From Hedera helix (taxonomy: Eukaryota; Streptophyta; Magnoliopsida; Apiales; Araliaceae), in NCBI GenBank assembly GCA_947179155.2, contig OX359282.1, forward strand, positions 14,665,510-14,729,509: 64,000 bases of DNA, read 5' to 3'. The position numbers and the translations under genes were made by a program. Numbering within the stretch: the stretch's first letter is position 1; every line of letters starts with the position of its first letter. Below are positions 46,265-57,854 of the stretch, piece by piece. The notes under the pieces were generated by a model. It saw only the letters and a program-made list of their open reading frames with translations, searched no databases and was not told where the DNA came from.

Positions 46265-47052
46265 GATTTAGTAAACCCTCCTAACACCTTTAGGAATAGG
46301 GTTTTTAATTAAACTCCTAATCTAATTAGGAACTTAATTGATTTAATATAATAATTATAATTCCTAAACTATTTAGGAACTTAATTATTAATTATGAGAG
46401 TACTCTTATTAATTAATTCCTAAACCATTTAGGAACTAAATAATAATGATAATAGTAATAATAATAATCAGACTCCTCTTATTAATTTATAATTAGTATT
46501 TCCAAAATACTAAATAATAAATATTAAGCTATTTAATTTATTCTATCTGTAGACACCCAAAATTTGCACTTTCTCTACTAACCCTGGCAGGAGGGCAAAA
46601 TCGTCATTTAACCCGACATGCGGAAAGAAAGGTGGACCCCAGCACAAAGTCACCCCAGCGATTTATGGTCAAAACCGCCACAACGGACAACGAGCATCCG
46701 GTCACTTGAGGCAAGGCGAACAGTTGATCCAGAAAAGCCTGAGCCGACCACAAAGGACGACTAATGGCCACTCCGCTTACGATATTCGGGGTTCTCGCTC
46801 ACCGGTGAGCGAGCGGCTGCCCAGCTCGCCGGTGAGCTGGCGGGGGTGGAAAGGGGGCAGCGCCCCCTGGAAGCCAGGCACAATTATCAAATTCTATATC
46901 AAGTCGTAGCCCGCCGAATTAGCCTCCCAGAACAATATGACACGTTTCCCAGGGATTTCCGGATTGCAAAAATACAGCCTTCCAAAACAATACAGCAAAA
47001 ATTGGCGATTTAAGACCGCGTGGCACGGAAATCGAGAAAAGGAAGCCAGACA

Positions 47053-47193
47053 GCCGCAGATGCATCTGCGGCCAACGACTTTTGGGGCTTCGCGTGGCTC
47101 GAGGGCGGCACACGGCAGCCGAGGCGGCGGCTCAGACGGCCACAGCAGGCAGCCGCAGATGCATCTGCGGCCAGCGCAGATGCATCTGCGGCT
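47053..47193. repeat. GCCGCAGATGCATCTGCGGC palindrome repeats
   Basis: The perfect 20-bp palindrome occurs twice (about 47,053 and 47,152). A third, shorter GCAGATGCATCTGC copy is directly downstream of the second. Confidence 0.85.
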
Positions 47194-48199
47194 GCCTGGA
47201 GATCAGCTATACATCGCCATTTTCGTCCGAGAGAAAAGGAGGGAGGAAATTTTGAAGGTTTTTAGAGAGAGAAAATGGCGGAATAGAGAGAGAAACCTTC
47301 GGGTTTGGTAGAAAAGGTGAGGATTCTTCCTCATTTGTTCAATCTTTACATTATATTGTATCCTATTTCGATTTTCAAGCATTCAAGCGTGTCTTTCCTC
47401 ATTTGAAATGTGAAGAAATCTAAGTTTCTAGCATTTGTGGTTTTATATAGTTAGATCTAGTTCTCATTTCATTTTATTGTTTAAGTTATTATAGATCTAA
47501 TTTTTGTGCATTTGTTGGGTGGATCTACTGTTAGATCCGAAAATATTTGGTGCATTGCTATTTAATATAGTTTGATTTTGTATATGTTGAAGTTAGATCC
47601 GATGTAGTCGATATATGTTTGGATCTATGGATTAGGGATGGTTAGAGAGGATTTGTTGTGGATAGAATCTCCTCCTAACCTCCCGATGATATCCTTTTAG
47701 TTTATTTTATAGTTTTAACGCATGTAGCGATGGCGATGCATTTGTATTGTAAATATGTAATTTTCGGGCCTTAAAGCGATGTCGGATCGAAAATCGGGTT
47801 TAAGGCCCCGTAATAATGAAATGTGCGATTGTGGGCGTTTGGGGTTATTCGGATGGCTTACATGCCCGTGAATAGCCGCAACGTTATTTTGATGCTTGGT
47901 TTTCCCTTTTGACACGAGAAAACGATTTTGGAATGAAATGATAAAGATTTTTTATAAAATCAAGCAAATTAGGATATTAGATCGTTCGTAGGCTAAATAA
48001 AATTGTAAGTGTCGGATGAGCTCTATTCCTATTTGACGAAGGGTTTGAAAATATGTTTTACAAAATATCATCGGTTTTATTATCAAAACAAAAAAGCAAT
48101 AAAAATGAACTTTTCGATTAAGTAAAATCCTTCGTGCATAGGGTTAACGAGATTCTGAAGCATTTTCAAAGTAAAGCATTCCAACGACATTCATTTAGG

Positions 48200-48231
48200 C
48201 ACACACGCACACACACACACACACACACACA
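48200..48231. repeat. (AC)n microsatellite
   Basis: About 16 AC units with one G interruption, inside the nested solo LTR. Confidence 0.95.
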
Positions 48232-49749
48232 TTTTTAGGATTTTAAAAGGATAGGAAAAACATCGAGATTGCGGTAACCGTATTTCACGGAAGTCGGGGG
48301 GTGCCTAACACCTTCCCCTCGCTTAAGCAAGCCCCCGAACTCTATGAATCTCGGTTTGCGGACCAATTAACTCGGAGTCACATATGAGCCAGCGATTACG
48401 AAAACAAAATTCGGATGAGTTGGTACATCCATTTCAAATATACCAACTGGGGACTCTGGTCAATTGGCTCATTATAAAATCGACCTTTCGAAACCCCGTC
48501 GACATTAAGCCGACCCTTTTCAATAAATCACATCTTAATCTAAAGGCTAAAATTGGAAAGGGGCTTTTTAATTATTAAAAATACGAAACGACGAAAATCC
48601 CGGCGTCGACACTATCCACATAGTATAAATTAAATATACTTAATTCATTATTACAATTATGCCATTTACTTCTTAAATAATTATTTTCCTTTTGCGGTGT
48701 GACCTTTTAGGTTCTCCATATTAAACCGGTTATAGAATAAATTAATTAGAACTATTCTAATCTTATTTATATAAATAAATTAAACTATTTAATTCATTTA
48801 AATAAATAATATTTATTCCATAATAAGGGTAAGCCCCCTTAGCGATCAACGACTTTCCAGATAATATAGATTTCAACATTTAATCACAAAAGAACCTATT
48901 CAGCAAATAGTTACTGTACAATTCAATCCTTCTACCTCACAACGTCCCAATCAAATATAAGACATGGTATAACTGTCAAGTCTTATTTTATTTGATTATA
49001 TGCATTTCGATCCTTAAATGAATAACTCTAATTAATGTAAATTAGAAACTACTTTCTAATTTTCATTCTGCCTTGGCCAAGGACTACTGAGTTGTCATTT
49101 ATCGAATCGCATAGGACATTCTCTTCTTTTACTAGAAGTGGTAGATTCTTTGTTGATCATTCACCTATCTCCATGTATGATTTATTATATCCGATCATAC
49201 CCTTTGATACACCCTAAAGGTTTTAAGGAATATGTCAAAACATAATTCATCATACACAAGATACTGTGATGATCTCAAGTCCAAGGATCACTTGTACTAC
49301 TATCACAAAAGGAACTCCTATTGACAGGCAAGTAAGACTCCATTAGGTGTTCCTTGAGCGAGTCACGTTCAGTGAACTTATTCTCTAATAAGCACCTACA
49401 TACTTGCTTTAGTGTCTCTACACAAATGATTATGAGATCAATCATTCTCTTCATAAGAGCAAGCATAGTATGTACTAATCTATCCGGATTCACTAATCCC
49501 CATTTTAGTGATCCAACGATTAGGAACAATTTTAATTTTGAGCTATCTTGAATTTAGATCTCATTAGCATGATCCTCATCATGGTTCTAAAAGCATTGCT
49601 AAAAAACTATGGGTTTATCCATTTGATTAATTCAAGTAATTAATCATGAATAAAGAAATGCCTTGATACTTTTCTTAATAAACGAACAAGATTACAAAGT
49701 ATATGCTTATCACATCAAATGTGATTGGCTTGAGGGCATACTACTTTCA

Positions 49750-50220
49750 TAAATACCTCTAGACCATCAAAACGAGTTTTGATCGGTTAAAAATAGATTT
49801 TAACCGTTCAAAATCGTTGTAGGCCATAAAAATGAAATAAGAAGAAGTCTAGAGCACTTTTAAACCTTTGAGATTTGTTTGCTCTCCTTATCCTCCTACC
49901 AAGTATGTTGTGTAGCTTGAGGACATTCACTAGGACCTTCTCTAGCTTTTTCACACAATCCACAAGTGTATTTTTCTCTCTAGCTAACAAATGCTCTCTC
50001 TTTTCTCTTTGGAAATGTCTAGCAAATGAACTAACCAACATGAAACAAGTATGGAGCATCCTATTTATAGCCATCTACTAATCTAGCATCAACTCTCCTA
50101 ATCCACCAATGTTGGTGAAATTAAGGCTAATTGGTGCTTACTATTGCATGGATTGATTTGTGGAATGACAAGTGATTGACTAGGGTTGGTTTACCTATTA
50201 TGACATGGAGCAATTTAGAT
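49750..50220 (-). mobile_element. LTR I2, upper part with promoter
   Basis: Resumes after the copia solo LTR with TAAAT. It has a TATA box at 50,062-50,069 and a leader-like region similar to 41,170-41,310. The 88-codon minus frame (49,808-50,074) overlaps the leader and has no recognised domain. The boundary with the Ty3 pseudogene at about 50,220 is approximate. Confidence 0.5.
50062..50069 (-). promoter_or_regulatory. TATA box, LTR I2
   Basis: Minus-strand GCTATAAATAGGATGC, nearly the same as 34,619 in J. Confidence 0.6.
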
Positions 50221-50831
50221 CCATCTAGTGGAATACGAAGCACGAATGAGTCGTATGTTCTTACGAGGTTTGAGAACCAAAATTCGCCAACACATTAGCT
50301 CTCATAAATTTTTTTTATATTCAGATGTTGTGGATAAGGCTCAAAGGGTAAAGCAAGAAAATGAAATATTGCAGCGAAAAGTCAATGACCACCAGAGAGA
50401 GAGAAATAATGACAATAATCACAAGAACGAGAACCATAGAGGAGGTAATCAGCACTTTAGTGGTAATCCGGCATCGAATAACAGAATAGGGTAATTCAGT
50501 GGGAATAATTCCAAGAAGAAGAGATCCTATAATGATTACGGAAGGGCATCGACACTAGTTTCAAGGGGAGGAGATTGACCACTAATGAGATGCTACAGGT
50601 GTGGTCAGGAGGGTTACATCAGCCCAAACTGTACTCAGCAGTCCAAGTTGTGTTGCAGTTATGGAAAAGAAGGTCATGTTGCTCGATTTTATCCTATTAC
50701 AAAATCAAGTCCAACTGCAATGATGGTACCAAAAGTTAGCGCAGATAAAGAAAAATCTGTAGTTCAAGGGAGAGCTTTTGTTGTGACATCTCAAATGGTA
50801 CAAAACTCGAACAAGGTGATAACATTTTACA
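50221..50831 (+). pseudogene. gag: Ty3-type gag pseudogene (C-terminal half)
   Basis: The plus frame reads YEARMSRMFLRGLRTKIRQ, the end of a retrotransposon gag domain. A charged linker follows, then two zinc knuckles. The first, CYRCGQEGYISPNC, has Tyr for the His ligand; the second, CCSYGKEGHVARFY, has lost two Cys to Tyr. In-frame stops at about 50,492 and 50,577 split it. Gag would normally form the particle and bind RNA. The N-terminal half is missing. It ends with 'VVQGRAFVVTSQ', the usual lead-in to protease, then jumps straight into RT, so the protease is deleted. Confidence 0.85.
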
Positions 50832-51879
50832 AAGATTGATTTTCGCTTTGGATATTATCAACTAAAAGTTAAAGTTGATGACATTCCAAAGACTGTTTTT
50901 AAAACTCGTTACGGGCATTATGAGTTCTTAGGCATGCCTTTTGGACTAACCAATGCTCCAGTAGCTTTCATGGACATAATGAACCGAATATTCAAGGAAT
51001 ATTTGGATCATTTTGTGGTTGTCTTTATTAATGACATTCTCATATACTTCAAGAGTCTTGAGGATCATGAACAACACTTGAGATTAATACTCCAAAAGCT
51101 ACGTGAGAACAAGTTTTATGTCAAGTTGAAGAAGTGTGAGTTTTGGCTTGAGGAAGTCACGTTCCTTGGGCATGTGATTTCCAGTCAGGGAATATCAGTT
51201 GATCCTACAAATATTAAAGCAATATTAAATTAGGAGCAACCTCGGTTAGTAACTGAAGTCCGAAGTTTTCTGGGCTTAGTTGGTTATTATCGGAGATTCG
51301 TAGAAGAATTTTCTCGAATCACCACTCCATTAACTCAGCTAACTCGAAAAAGTACAAAATTCATATGGAACGAGGAATGAAAGAAAAGTTTTCAAGAACT
51401 TAAAAAGATACTTATTCCAGCTCCTGTTCTGACCATATCATCTCGGGAGAATTTGTTATCTACAGCGATACTTCAGGAAAAGGTCTAGGCTGTGTACTTA
51501 TACAACATGAAAAAGTTATAGCATGTGCCTCTTAACAACTCAAAGATTATGAGAAAAATTATCTTACTCACGATTTAGAGTTGGCAACAGTCGTTTTCGC
51601 ATTGAAGATCTGGAGACACTACTTGTACAGGAAGAAAGTAAAAATATTTACAGATCACAAAAGTCTCAAGTATTTCTTCACCCAGAAGGAACTCAACATG
51701 CGGTAACGATGTTGGCTTGAGCTGTTAAAGGTTTACGACCACACCATCTAGTATCACCAGGAAAAGCAAACGTTTTAGCTAACGCATTAAGCAGAAGATC
51801 TTATGGGAGTACAAGTGCAATGCTGACTACGCAAAAATGCATTTTGTACGACTTAGAAAAGATGAAGATAGAGTTAAAG
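50832..51879 (+). pseudogene. pol: Ty3-type RT-RNase H pseudogene
   Basis: It starts within RT at KIDFRFGYYQLKV and continues through MPFGLTNAP (50,934) to VVFINDILIY. There the catalytic F/Y-x-D-D reads F-I-N-D, so one active-site Asp is lost. LKKCEFW and FLGHVIS follow, with a stop at 51,231. The frame resumes with FLGLVGYYRRFVEEF, then RNase H pieces (YSDTSGKGLG, FTDHKSLKYF) with further stops. The N-terminus of RT and the whole integrase are gone. RT motifs look like the chromovirus (Tekay/Del) type, which is a family-level impression only. It abuts the 150-bp junction that precedes the H LTR. Confidence 0.9.
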
Positions 51880-52029
51880 ACTGTAATACCCCAGATATTT
51901 ACGAGATTTGTAAAAGAAATCAAATATGATTAATTAAAGATTGAGGTAAAACCTACTTTTTGTGAATGAAATAAGAAGAGATATGTGTGCTGTAATTTTG
52001 AGGATGAAATTATTATAAGAAGGGGTGAA
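51880..52029 (+). mobile_element. PPT-proximal junction, upstream copy
   Basis: About 150 bp, from 'tgtaataccccagatattt' to 'tataagaaggggtgaa', nearly identical to 59,006-59,155. Its end is the purine tract just before the H LTR. Its first 30 bases resemble the LTR start itself, so it looks like a small LTR-start plus PPT duplication. Confidence 0.75.
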
Positions 52030-52739
52030 TGTAATATCCCGGATATTTATAAGACTTGTAGATAAGATCTTAAATGATTAATTACAGGTTAAGATTTAAA
52101 ACCAAGAGTTAGAGAAGTGAGATGTGTAAAAAATAAATAAATATTTTTTTAACCTAATTTATTTGTTAGGGATTAAATATGAGAATATTATAATGATGCA
52201 TTTGGAGAATTTATTAAGAAAATGAATTCAATTAAGAAGTTAAGGTGATTATATTGATACATATATATACCTAAAGTGTGGTTTTTAGCCAAATAAGAAG
52301 ATGGGTAAATTAATACTCAACAAAACTAATAAATTAATTAGTTTTGATATGGAAGCCCAATTGAGTTAATGTAACAATTTAAAGTAATGAGCCCAAATAA
52401 AATAAATTAGTAGCCCAAACATTGAGTCCAAACTTAAAAGTCAAATGTTGGTCAATGTGTTGAGACAATATTTTTCAAGTATTGGTGAGTGTAGAGAATT
52501 AACTAATGTAGGGTTAATTGGATAACCCTAGTTGGTAGGCAAGAGAATGCATTAACCAAACATTGGTTAATTACTAGGTGAATGAATTGGATGATGAGAA
52601 TTAACCATAGATGGGTTAATTGAGTAATCCTATAATGTAAATAAATTAAAGATTTAACTATGCATTGGTTAGTTGCTAGAAAAATGTGTAGCTACATAAT
52701 TATATATATACATGATGGATAAGAATTAACTAAAGTGAG

Positions 52740-53442
52740 TGTTGGGGTGTAAATATTTGGCCATGAGTCATCATTTAAATATCTGGCAGAGAGGTTAGGT
52801 GTATGTATGTTACAGTCATACCTCCATTCATTGGTGCACACGTGGGTGAGTGGGTGGTGCTCTTTCTTTAGATATTTGTAATAGTTAATTATTAGATGGG
52901 AAGAGGCAGAGACATTGGGAACCAGGAAAGTGGAATAGGGGTATTATGATCTACAGGGATACATATCACGAAGAGGAGGCAGGAGAGAGGATTATCATTA
53001 ACACTTGAAGCCGGCAACACCACAAGAGAGGTCGTCTTCCCAACAACACCAAATACGGAACCGGAATACTTCATCTTGGTCACACTCCGGCACACCGATA
53101 TACTCAGTGTTATTGTAGTATACGGCGTGTACAACAAGCACTATTCTTACGCGTCGGTAAATATCGAAGGGTAGTGATATACACCGCGTCTATGAAGAAG
53201 TATTGTTGTCTCGCTACCAATCTTTATGTTGTAACAGATCTTATACCATTCTAGTGGATTTCTGGAGCATCACCCGTGGTTTTTCCCGATTTGGGTTTCC
53301 ACGTAAATTATTGTGTTATTATTTCAATATTTACTTGATCAAACATCTTTCATTCCAGCATGTTTTTGGCTCTTCATTGGTGACGCGTTTTGGGCTTGCC
53401 GACCCGGTGATTTCGGCCCACGTCCAAAATCTGACGTCAACA
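52740..53442 (+). mobile_element. Ty1/copia solo LTR, 703 bp, target duplication GTGAG
   Basis: TGTTGGGGTGT...GACGTCAACA is flanked by GTGAG (52,735-52,739 and 53,443-53,447); the second H LTR shows the empty site near 59,861. Near 53,275-53,325 it has 'gtggtttttcccgatttggg' and 'tccacgtaaat', a hallmark of many plant copia LTR ends. Frames at 52,892-53,137 and 53,203-53,478 are not genes. Confidence 0.9.
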
Positions 53443-53637
53443 GTGAGGTTGGTAGTTTCACCTTGGGTTAGTTGTTAGAAGAGAGTAACCTTACATGGGT
53501 TAATTGGTAGAAGAATATTATAGATACAATTATGTATGTATATAATTTACCAAAATATAATTGGTAGGTAACCATGGGTTGCATGTTGTAGAGAATTAAC
53601 CATACTTGGCTAATTGTTAGGAGAAATTACAGGTATA

Positions 53638-53638
<1 letters not shown>

Positions 53639-53683
<45 letters not shown>
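53639..53683. repeat. (AT)n microsatellite, H first LTR
   Basis: About 45 bp of alternating TA. Confidence 0.95.
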
Positions 53684-54451
53684 AAAATAAAGGAAAAATG
53701 GTGGAGTGTTGATCAACAATAGGGCCCCACTTGAAAATTGAGTGTAGTTTGCATATTGCTTGTATTCCATTTAAATTGGTCATTCACTTAGTCAATTCTC
53801 TTATTTTATGATAGGATGTGATTTAAATAAAAATTATTGGTGAATATGTATAGATATATATATTGTAAGTATATGAATTGGTAGAGACTTAACTAATGTT
53901 GGTTAAATAAATTAACCATGAGTAATATGAAAGCTTGTCTATAACCCTAGTCAATCAAGATGGTTAATTCTTATGAATTTATGTTTGTAGAGAACTAATC
54001 ATTGTTGGGTTAGTTGTTAACCTTAAGTGGTGATAAAAATAAAACTTTAACCAATGTTAGAGTTAAGTGTTAGTAAATATATAAATATATTAAATATATA
54101 TGTATACTTGAATGTAGAGAGTTAACCACATTGTGATTAATTGTTGTGAGATGTATAAATATATAAATATATAAGTAAGATGATCTTTAACCAATGTTGG
54201 GTATTTGAGTGACCAAGGTTAAGTGTAGTACTTTAACCCTAGGTCTTATGGAGAGTTAACCACATGTGGGTTAAGTGTTGGGTGATTTGCTCACTAACTA
54301 GCCAACCACCCTAGTCAATCAAATTGTCATTCTTGGTGGTCAATCACCAAATCAATCAAGTAGTCATTCACTAAAATAGCTAGCATGGATTAACCCTTTA
54401 ATTCACATATGTTAGTTGATTAGTAGATGATAAGTGAGGTTAGTTGAGTCC

Positions 54452-54459
54452 TATAAATA
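54452..54459 (+). promoter_or_regulatory. TATA box, H first LTR
   Basis: CTATAAATATAAC, conserved in the second LTR at 60,898. A leader rich in 'agagagag' follows. Confidence 0.65.
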
Positions 54460-55319
54460 TAACTCATAACCAAGTCTAGCAAGAGTTGGTCATTTGTTCA
54501 TTTCACCAAGTTATAGAGAGAGGAGTATTTTAGAGAGAAGTGGGAGCTCATTTGAGAGAGTTAAAGAGATCTACCAATAGTGTTAATCATTTCGGGTGGA
54601 AGAAGAAGAAAGAAGAGGAGTCCTAGCAAAACTCTAGTAAGAAGAAGATCTCTTAAAAGGTTAAAAGTTTTCTTAACCTTGATCTTTTTATTTTCTGTTG
54701 TTAAATGCTTGAACTAGAGAGGTTATATACGATGTATGATATGTATATGATGTATGTAGATTCATAAAACATGATGGTATAGCGAATAATGCTTGTAGCA
54801 TCATATTTAAACCAATCGAATCAAGGATTTATGAAGCTAATTTTCATTATGTCCTTGTAAGCAATTTTAAGCCAATTTTCATTTAGAATTTAGATTTTTG
54901 ATCTAAAGAGAAGTTATAAAGGGGGAAATTCTGATAAGAATGGACTAAAGAATTATCCCAAAATATTTTAAAATGAGAAAATTATGACTGTCGGAGTGAT
55001 TAAGGGCGAGCAGTCCAATTTAGGATTTTGCATTCTGCTTTGAGCGCTTTAGTGCCCAGATTAAGCCTTTATTGAGGGCCCCAACACTCAACATAGAAAG
55101 TTCAAGGTATTTTTTTGTCCGGGTGGGGTCGGATCGGTCTGGATCGGGTCGAGTCGGTCCGGGTCGGATTTTCTTTGAAAAATTAAGTTGAAATAAGTGT
55201 AAAATGAATGTGTTTGAATACTAAACCAATATATATAGAGTCTATTAGTGACTAAATGGTAGCTAAATGTTTAAAATAAAGACTAAAGTTAACACAATTA
55301 AAAAGTTAACTATTGATAT

Positions 55320-55610
55320 TGTTTGAATAATATTAAAATATTATTAAATGGTGAATAATATTAGTATGTGATTAAAATGTTGTTAAATGATTGATAACAT
55401 TAGTAAATGATTAAAATATTATTACATGATTAATAATATTAATATGTGATTAAAATATTATTAAATGGTTAATAATATTAATAAATAATTAAAATATTAT
55501 TAAATAGAGAATAATATTAGTAAGAGATTAAAATATTATTAAATGTTTAATAATATTAATAAGTGATTAAAATATTATTAAATGGTTAATAATATTTGAA
55601 TGTGGTTGTA
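55320..55610. repeat. Degenerate AT-rich array, H first LTR
   Basis: About nine units of 'aaaatattattaaatggttaataatattaat', 28-35 bp apart; the second LTR has the same array at 61,775-62,070. Confidence 0.85.
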
Positions 55611-56810
55611 TATTATCAAAGGTAGATAATATTATGAGGTATTTGGTATATTATTAAATGTCCGAATCATTAAATTCTGTAAAAGAAGAAAGTTTATTGA
55701 ATTAAATCAAGGTAAGAGTTAATTAGTGACTAAATATTAAACAACTTACTAAATATAGGTTGTGTGAAGAATGCAAGGAATCGGTGAAAGTTGAATAAGC
55801 GTACCTGACATGTCCAACTAGGTTTGGGCTAAGGTTTTGTCCGGGAGTCAAAAGTTCATTTGTCAAACATCTTAAAAGTTAATAATTTGAAATTAGAGTC
55901 ATATACAGAGACTAATTAATAGTCATTATAACTAATGATAATGTCAATTTCATATATAAATTGTAGGTTGAACGAAAGACGCAAAATAAGCGTAAATGGT
56001 AGAAGCAACCCAGGCAAATTTTTCAGAATTTGCTCCTATGTGCATTGCTATGCTATAATGTGATATTAAATTATTGATATAAAGATATATTGCTGATATT
56101 TGTGATATGTGAAAAGCATGAGGTATGATTAAATGTGAAATATCTACAAAATATGAAGCATGATTTGCTAGAGGCTAGTTGTTTATTATATGTGATGCAT
56201 AAGAACTATGAAACATTCATAAAATGAAAAGCATGAAAAGCATTATGTAAGTATAAAATGCAGAGTATGTTTAATATGTGAATCACGTAATGTGTTATGT
56301 ATAACTATTAGACTTGTCGTCGTGCTCACTCTTGCTATAAAACCAACACTTTCAGATAAATGCAAGATATCCGAAGATTTTGTTAAAAATCAAGGATCAG
56401 GAATGCGTATTATTTTCACTGAAAGTTTAAGTGATTGTTGTAGTTATGAGTCCGGATTGGATAGGTAAAATGATTATGTAATTAAATAAATGATTAGTAT
56501 GTATTTTGAGTGTTTAAATACTTAAATTGATTATAATAGAATGAACTCGTATTAGGTATGATATTGAGATATACTAGGAATTTGTAAAAATTGCGAAAAA
56601 GAATAAACTCATATCAGGTATAATATTGAGACATACTAGGAATTTGTAAAGATTGCGATTCTGGAATAGAAAGAGATGTTGTAAAGTTTTAAATAAATGA
56701 TTATTTAGCAATTATAATATTATTGTAAGTCATGAATGATAAGAAAAAGGTTGTACAGTGGCGAACCAGATTCGAGGTTCAAGGGACTCGGATTAGGGGG
56801 CGTTACAAGT

Positions 56811-56822
56811 TGGTATCAAAGT
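56811..56822 (+). other. Primer-binding site, element H
   Basis: TGGTATCAAAGT differs from the initiator-Met complement at two bases; it lies three bases after the LTR end. Confidence 0.8.
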
Positions 56823-56827
56823 TGATA

Positions 56828-56866
56828 GGTTATAAACCTTAGGTAAGAATACCTTAGGCTATAACC
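56828..56866 (+). other. SL1 stem-loop next to primer site, element H
   Basis: GGTTATA/TATAACC outer stem and CCTTAGGTA/TACCTTAGG inner stem, five bases after the primer site. Confidence 0.6.
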
Positions 56867-57221
56867 ATAGAAGAACATAAGTAAAATGGTAAAGGAATAA
56901 ACTCAAGTAGAGTTTGAGTGATAAAAGATGAATTTAGAAAATTCATATGAAATGAAATATAGAGAATTATCCAAGGATGGATTTGAGAAGATGTAAGATA
57001 AATGAAAAGGGTCATGTTAAACCTAATTCAAAGAAATAATTGAAGATATTTTATAATAAGATTTTGAGAAACAGAAAGAAAATGCTAATAAGGTCATAAA
57101 ATGATCTAGAGAGATGAACTCGTAATGAGTTATATGTGTTAAAATATGGATTAAGAAAATTTGTATTAAGTTAAGAAAAATTAGAGGTTTGTGGGTTTTT
57201 AATTGATGACTCATACTAATG

Positions 57222-57470
57222 ACTGAGTTGTACGATTCCTTGTATGGGCAGAAAATTTGTGCTTGGTTTTAGAGCCACTTTGCTTCATATATTAATATAG
57301 TGGTGGAATAGAATATTCCCTTGTATGGGCAGGGGATTTATTCTTGGTTTAACAACCTCTTAACTTCCTATATTGATTAGTGGCCGAGTTGACCAATTTC
57401 TTATATGGGCAGGAGATTGTGTTTGGTTCGACAACCACTTAGCTTTCTATAGTGATAATCGATTTAAATC
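57222..57470. repeat. 80-bp tandem repeat, three copies, element H
   Basis: 't(g/a)tatgggcag' falls at about 57,241, 57,323 and 57,403, each followed by 'ttggttt' and 'ctatattgat'-type sequence. Confidence 0.85.
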
Positions 57471-57839
57471 TGGTGTCACACTATTCAATATATATATGGT
57501 GACAAAGTGATTCTTTTCTTATAGTATATTGGATAGGTAGAGAATGTTGAGGTTAGGTACGTGTTCTTAAAACTCACACGTGTGGTAAGTTCATGACTCA
57601 TAATCGTATAGTGGAGCCCCTTAACGAATGGACGATTTTGGTCTGACTAGGATAAGTTCCTCAACTCATATGATTGTGGTAAGTTCCTAAACCCTTAATG
57701 TGTGGTAAGTTTGATGAATAGTGAGTGTGGGTAGAGTTTGGTAGAAGGATTTAAAGCTATAGTAGATATAGTTACTAAGCTGAAAAAAGATGAGGAGTAA
57801 AATTGGTAATTATTTGAGGTTTTAGGATATTCCAAATCT

Positions 57840-57854
57840 TCTAGCTATGCTAGA
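57840..57854 (+). other. SL2 hairpin, element H
   Basis: TCTAGC-TAT-GCTAGA, preceded by 'tccaaatct', as in A and B in the opposite orientation. Confidence 0.6.

Larger units (their letters stand above)
46548..48611. mobile_element. Nested solo LTR, 2,064 bp, target duplication CTATC
   Basis: TGTAGACACCC...GGCGTCGACA is flanked by CTATC (46,543-46,547 and 48,612-48,616); the uninterrupted copia LTRs at 21,595 and 63,160 show a single CTATC. It is more GC-rich than its surroundings. It includes palindromes GCTCACCGGTGAGC (near 46,797) and GCCGCAGATGCATCTGCGGC (near 47,053 and 47,152), an AG-rich leader-like stretch (47,228-47,300) and an AC microsatellite. Plus-strand frames at 46,706-47,311 run through the palindromes and have no domain. 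The AG-rich leader favours plus orientation, but this is weak. Confidence 0.9.
45846..49749 (-). mobile_element. Copia solo LTR with nested insertion, target duplication TAAAT
   Basis: It is homologous to the D LTR: starts 'tgttggtttg' and ends 'gggcatactactttca'. TAAAT flanks both ends (45,841-45,845 and 49,750-49,754), and no primer site adjoins, so it is a solo LTR. A 2,064-bp element (46,548-48,611) plus one CTATC copy splits it; without it the LTR is about 1.84 kb. The minus-strand frame at 49,275-49,529 matches that at 22,248-22,496 residue for residue over most of its length. Confidence 0.9.
52030..56807 (+). mobile_element. Element H, first LTR, 4,778 bp including nested copia LTR
   Basis: TGTAATATCCCGG...GGGGGCGTTACA, with a primer site just after and a purine tract just before. 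It is homologous to 59,156-62,471. It contains a 703-bp insertion plus one GTGAG copy (52,740-53,447), a TATA box (54,452), a GGGTCGG block (55,125-55,170), an AT array (55,320-55,610) and a hairpin-region remnant near 56,315 followed by 'cactttcag'. Without the insertion it is about 4.07 kb. It doubles as the 3' LTR of the Ty3 remnant to its left. Confidence 0.85.

Noticed and set aside
46937..47311. 124-codon plus frame in the nested solo LTR
   Set aside because: Repeated 'QMHLRP' segments are the translation of DNA palindromes; no conserved protein is indicated.
51880..51910. 51,880 as the true start of the H LTR
   Set aside because: It resembles the LTR start, but the purine tract and the match to the second LTR place the start at 52,030; the upstream copy is a duplicated junction segment.
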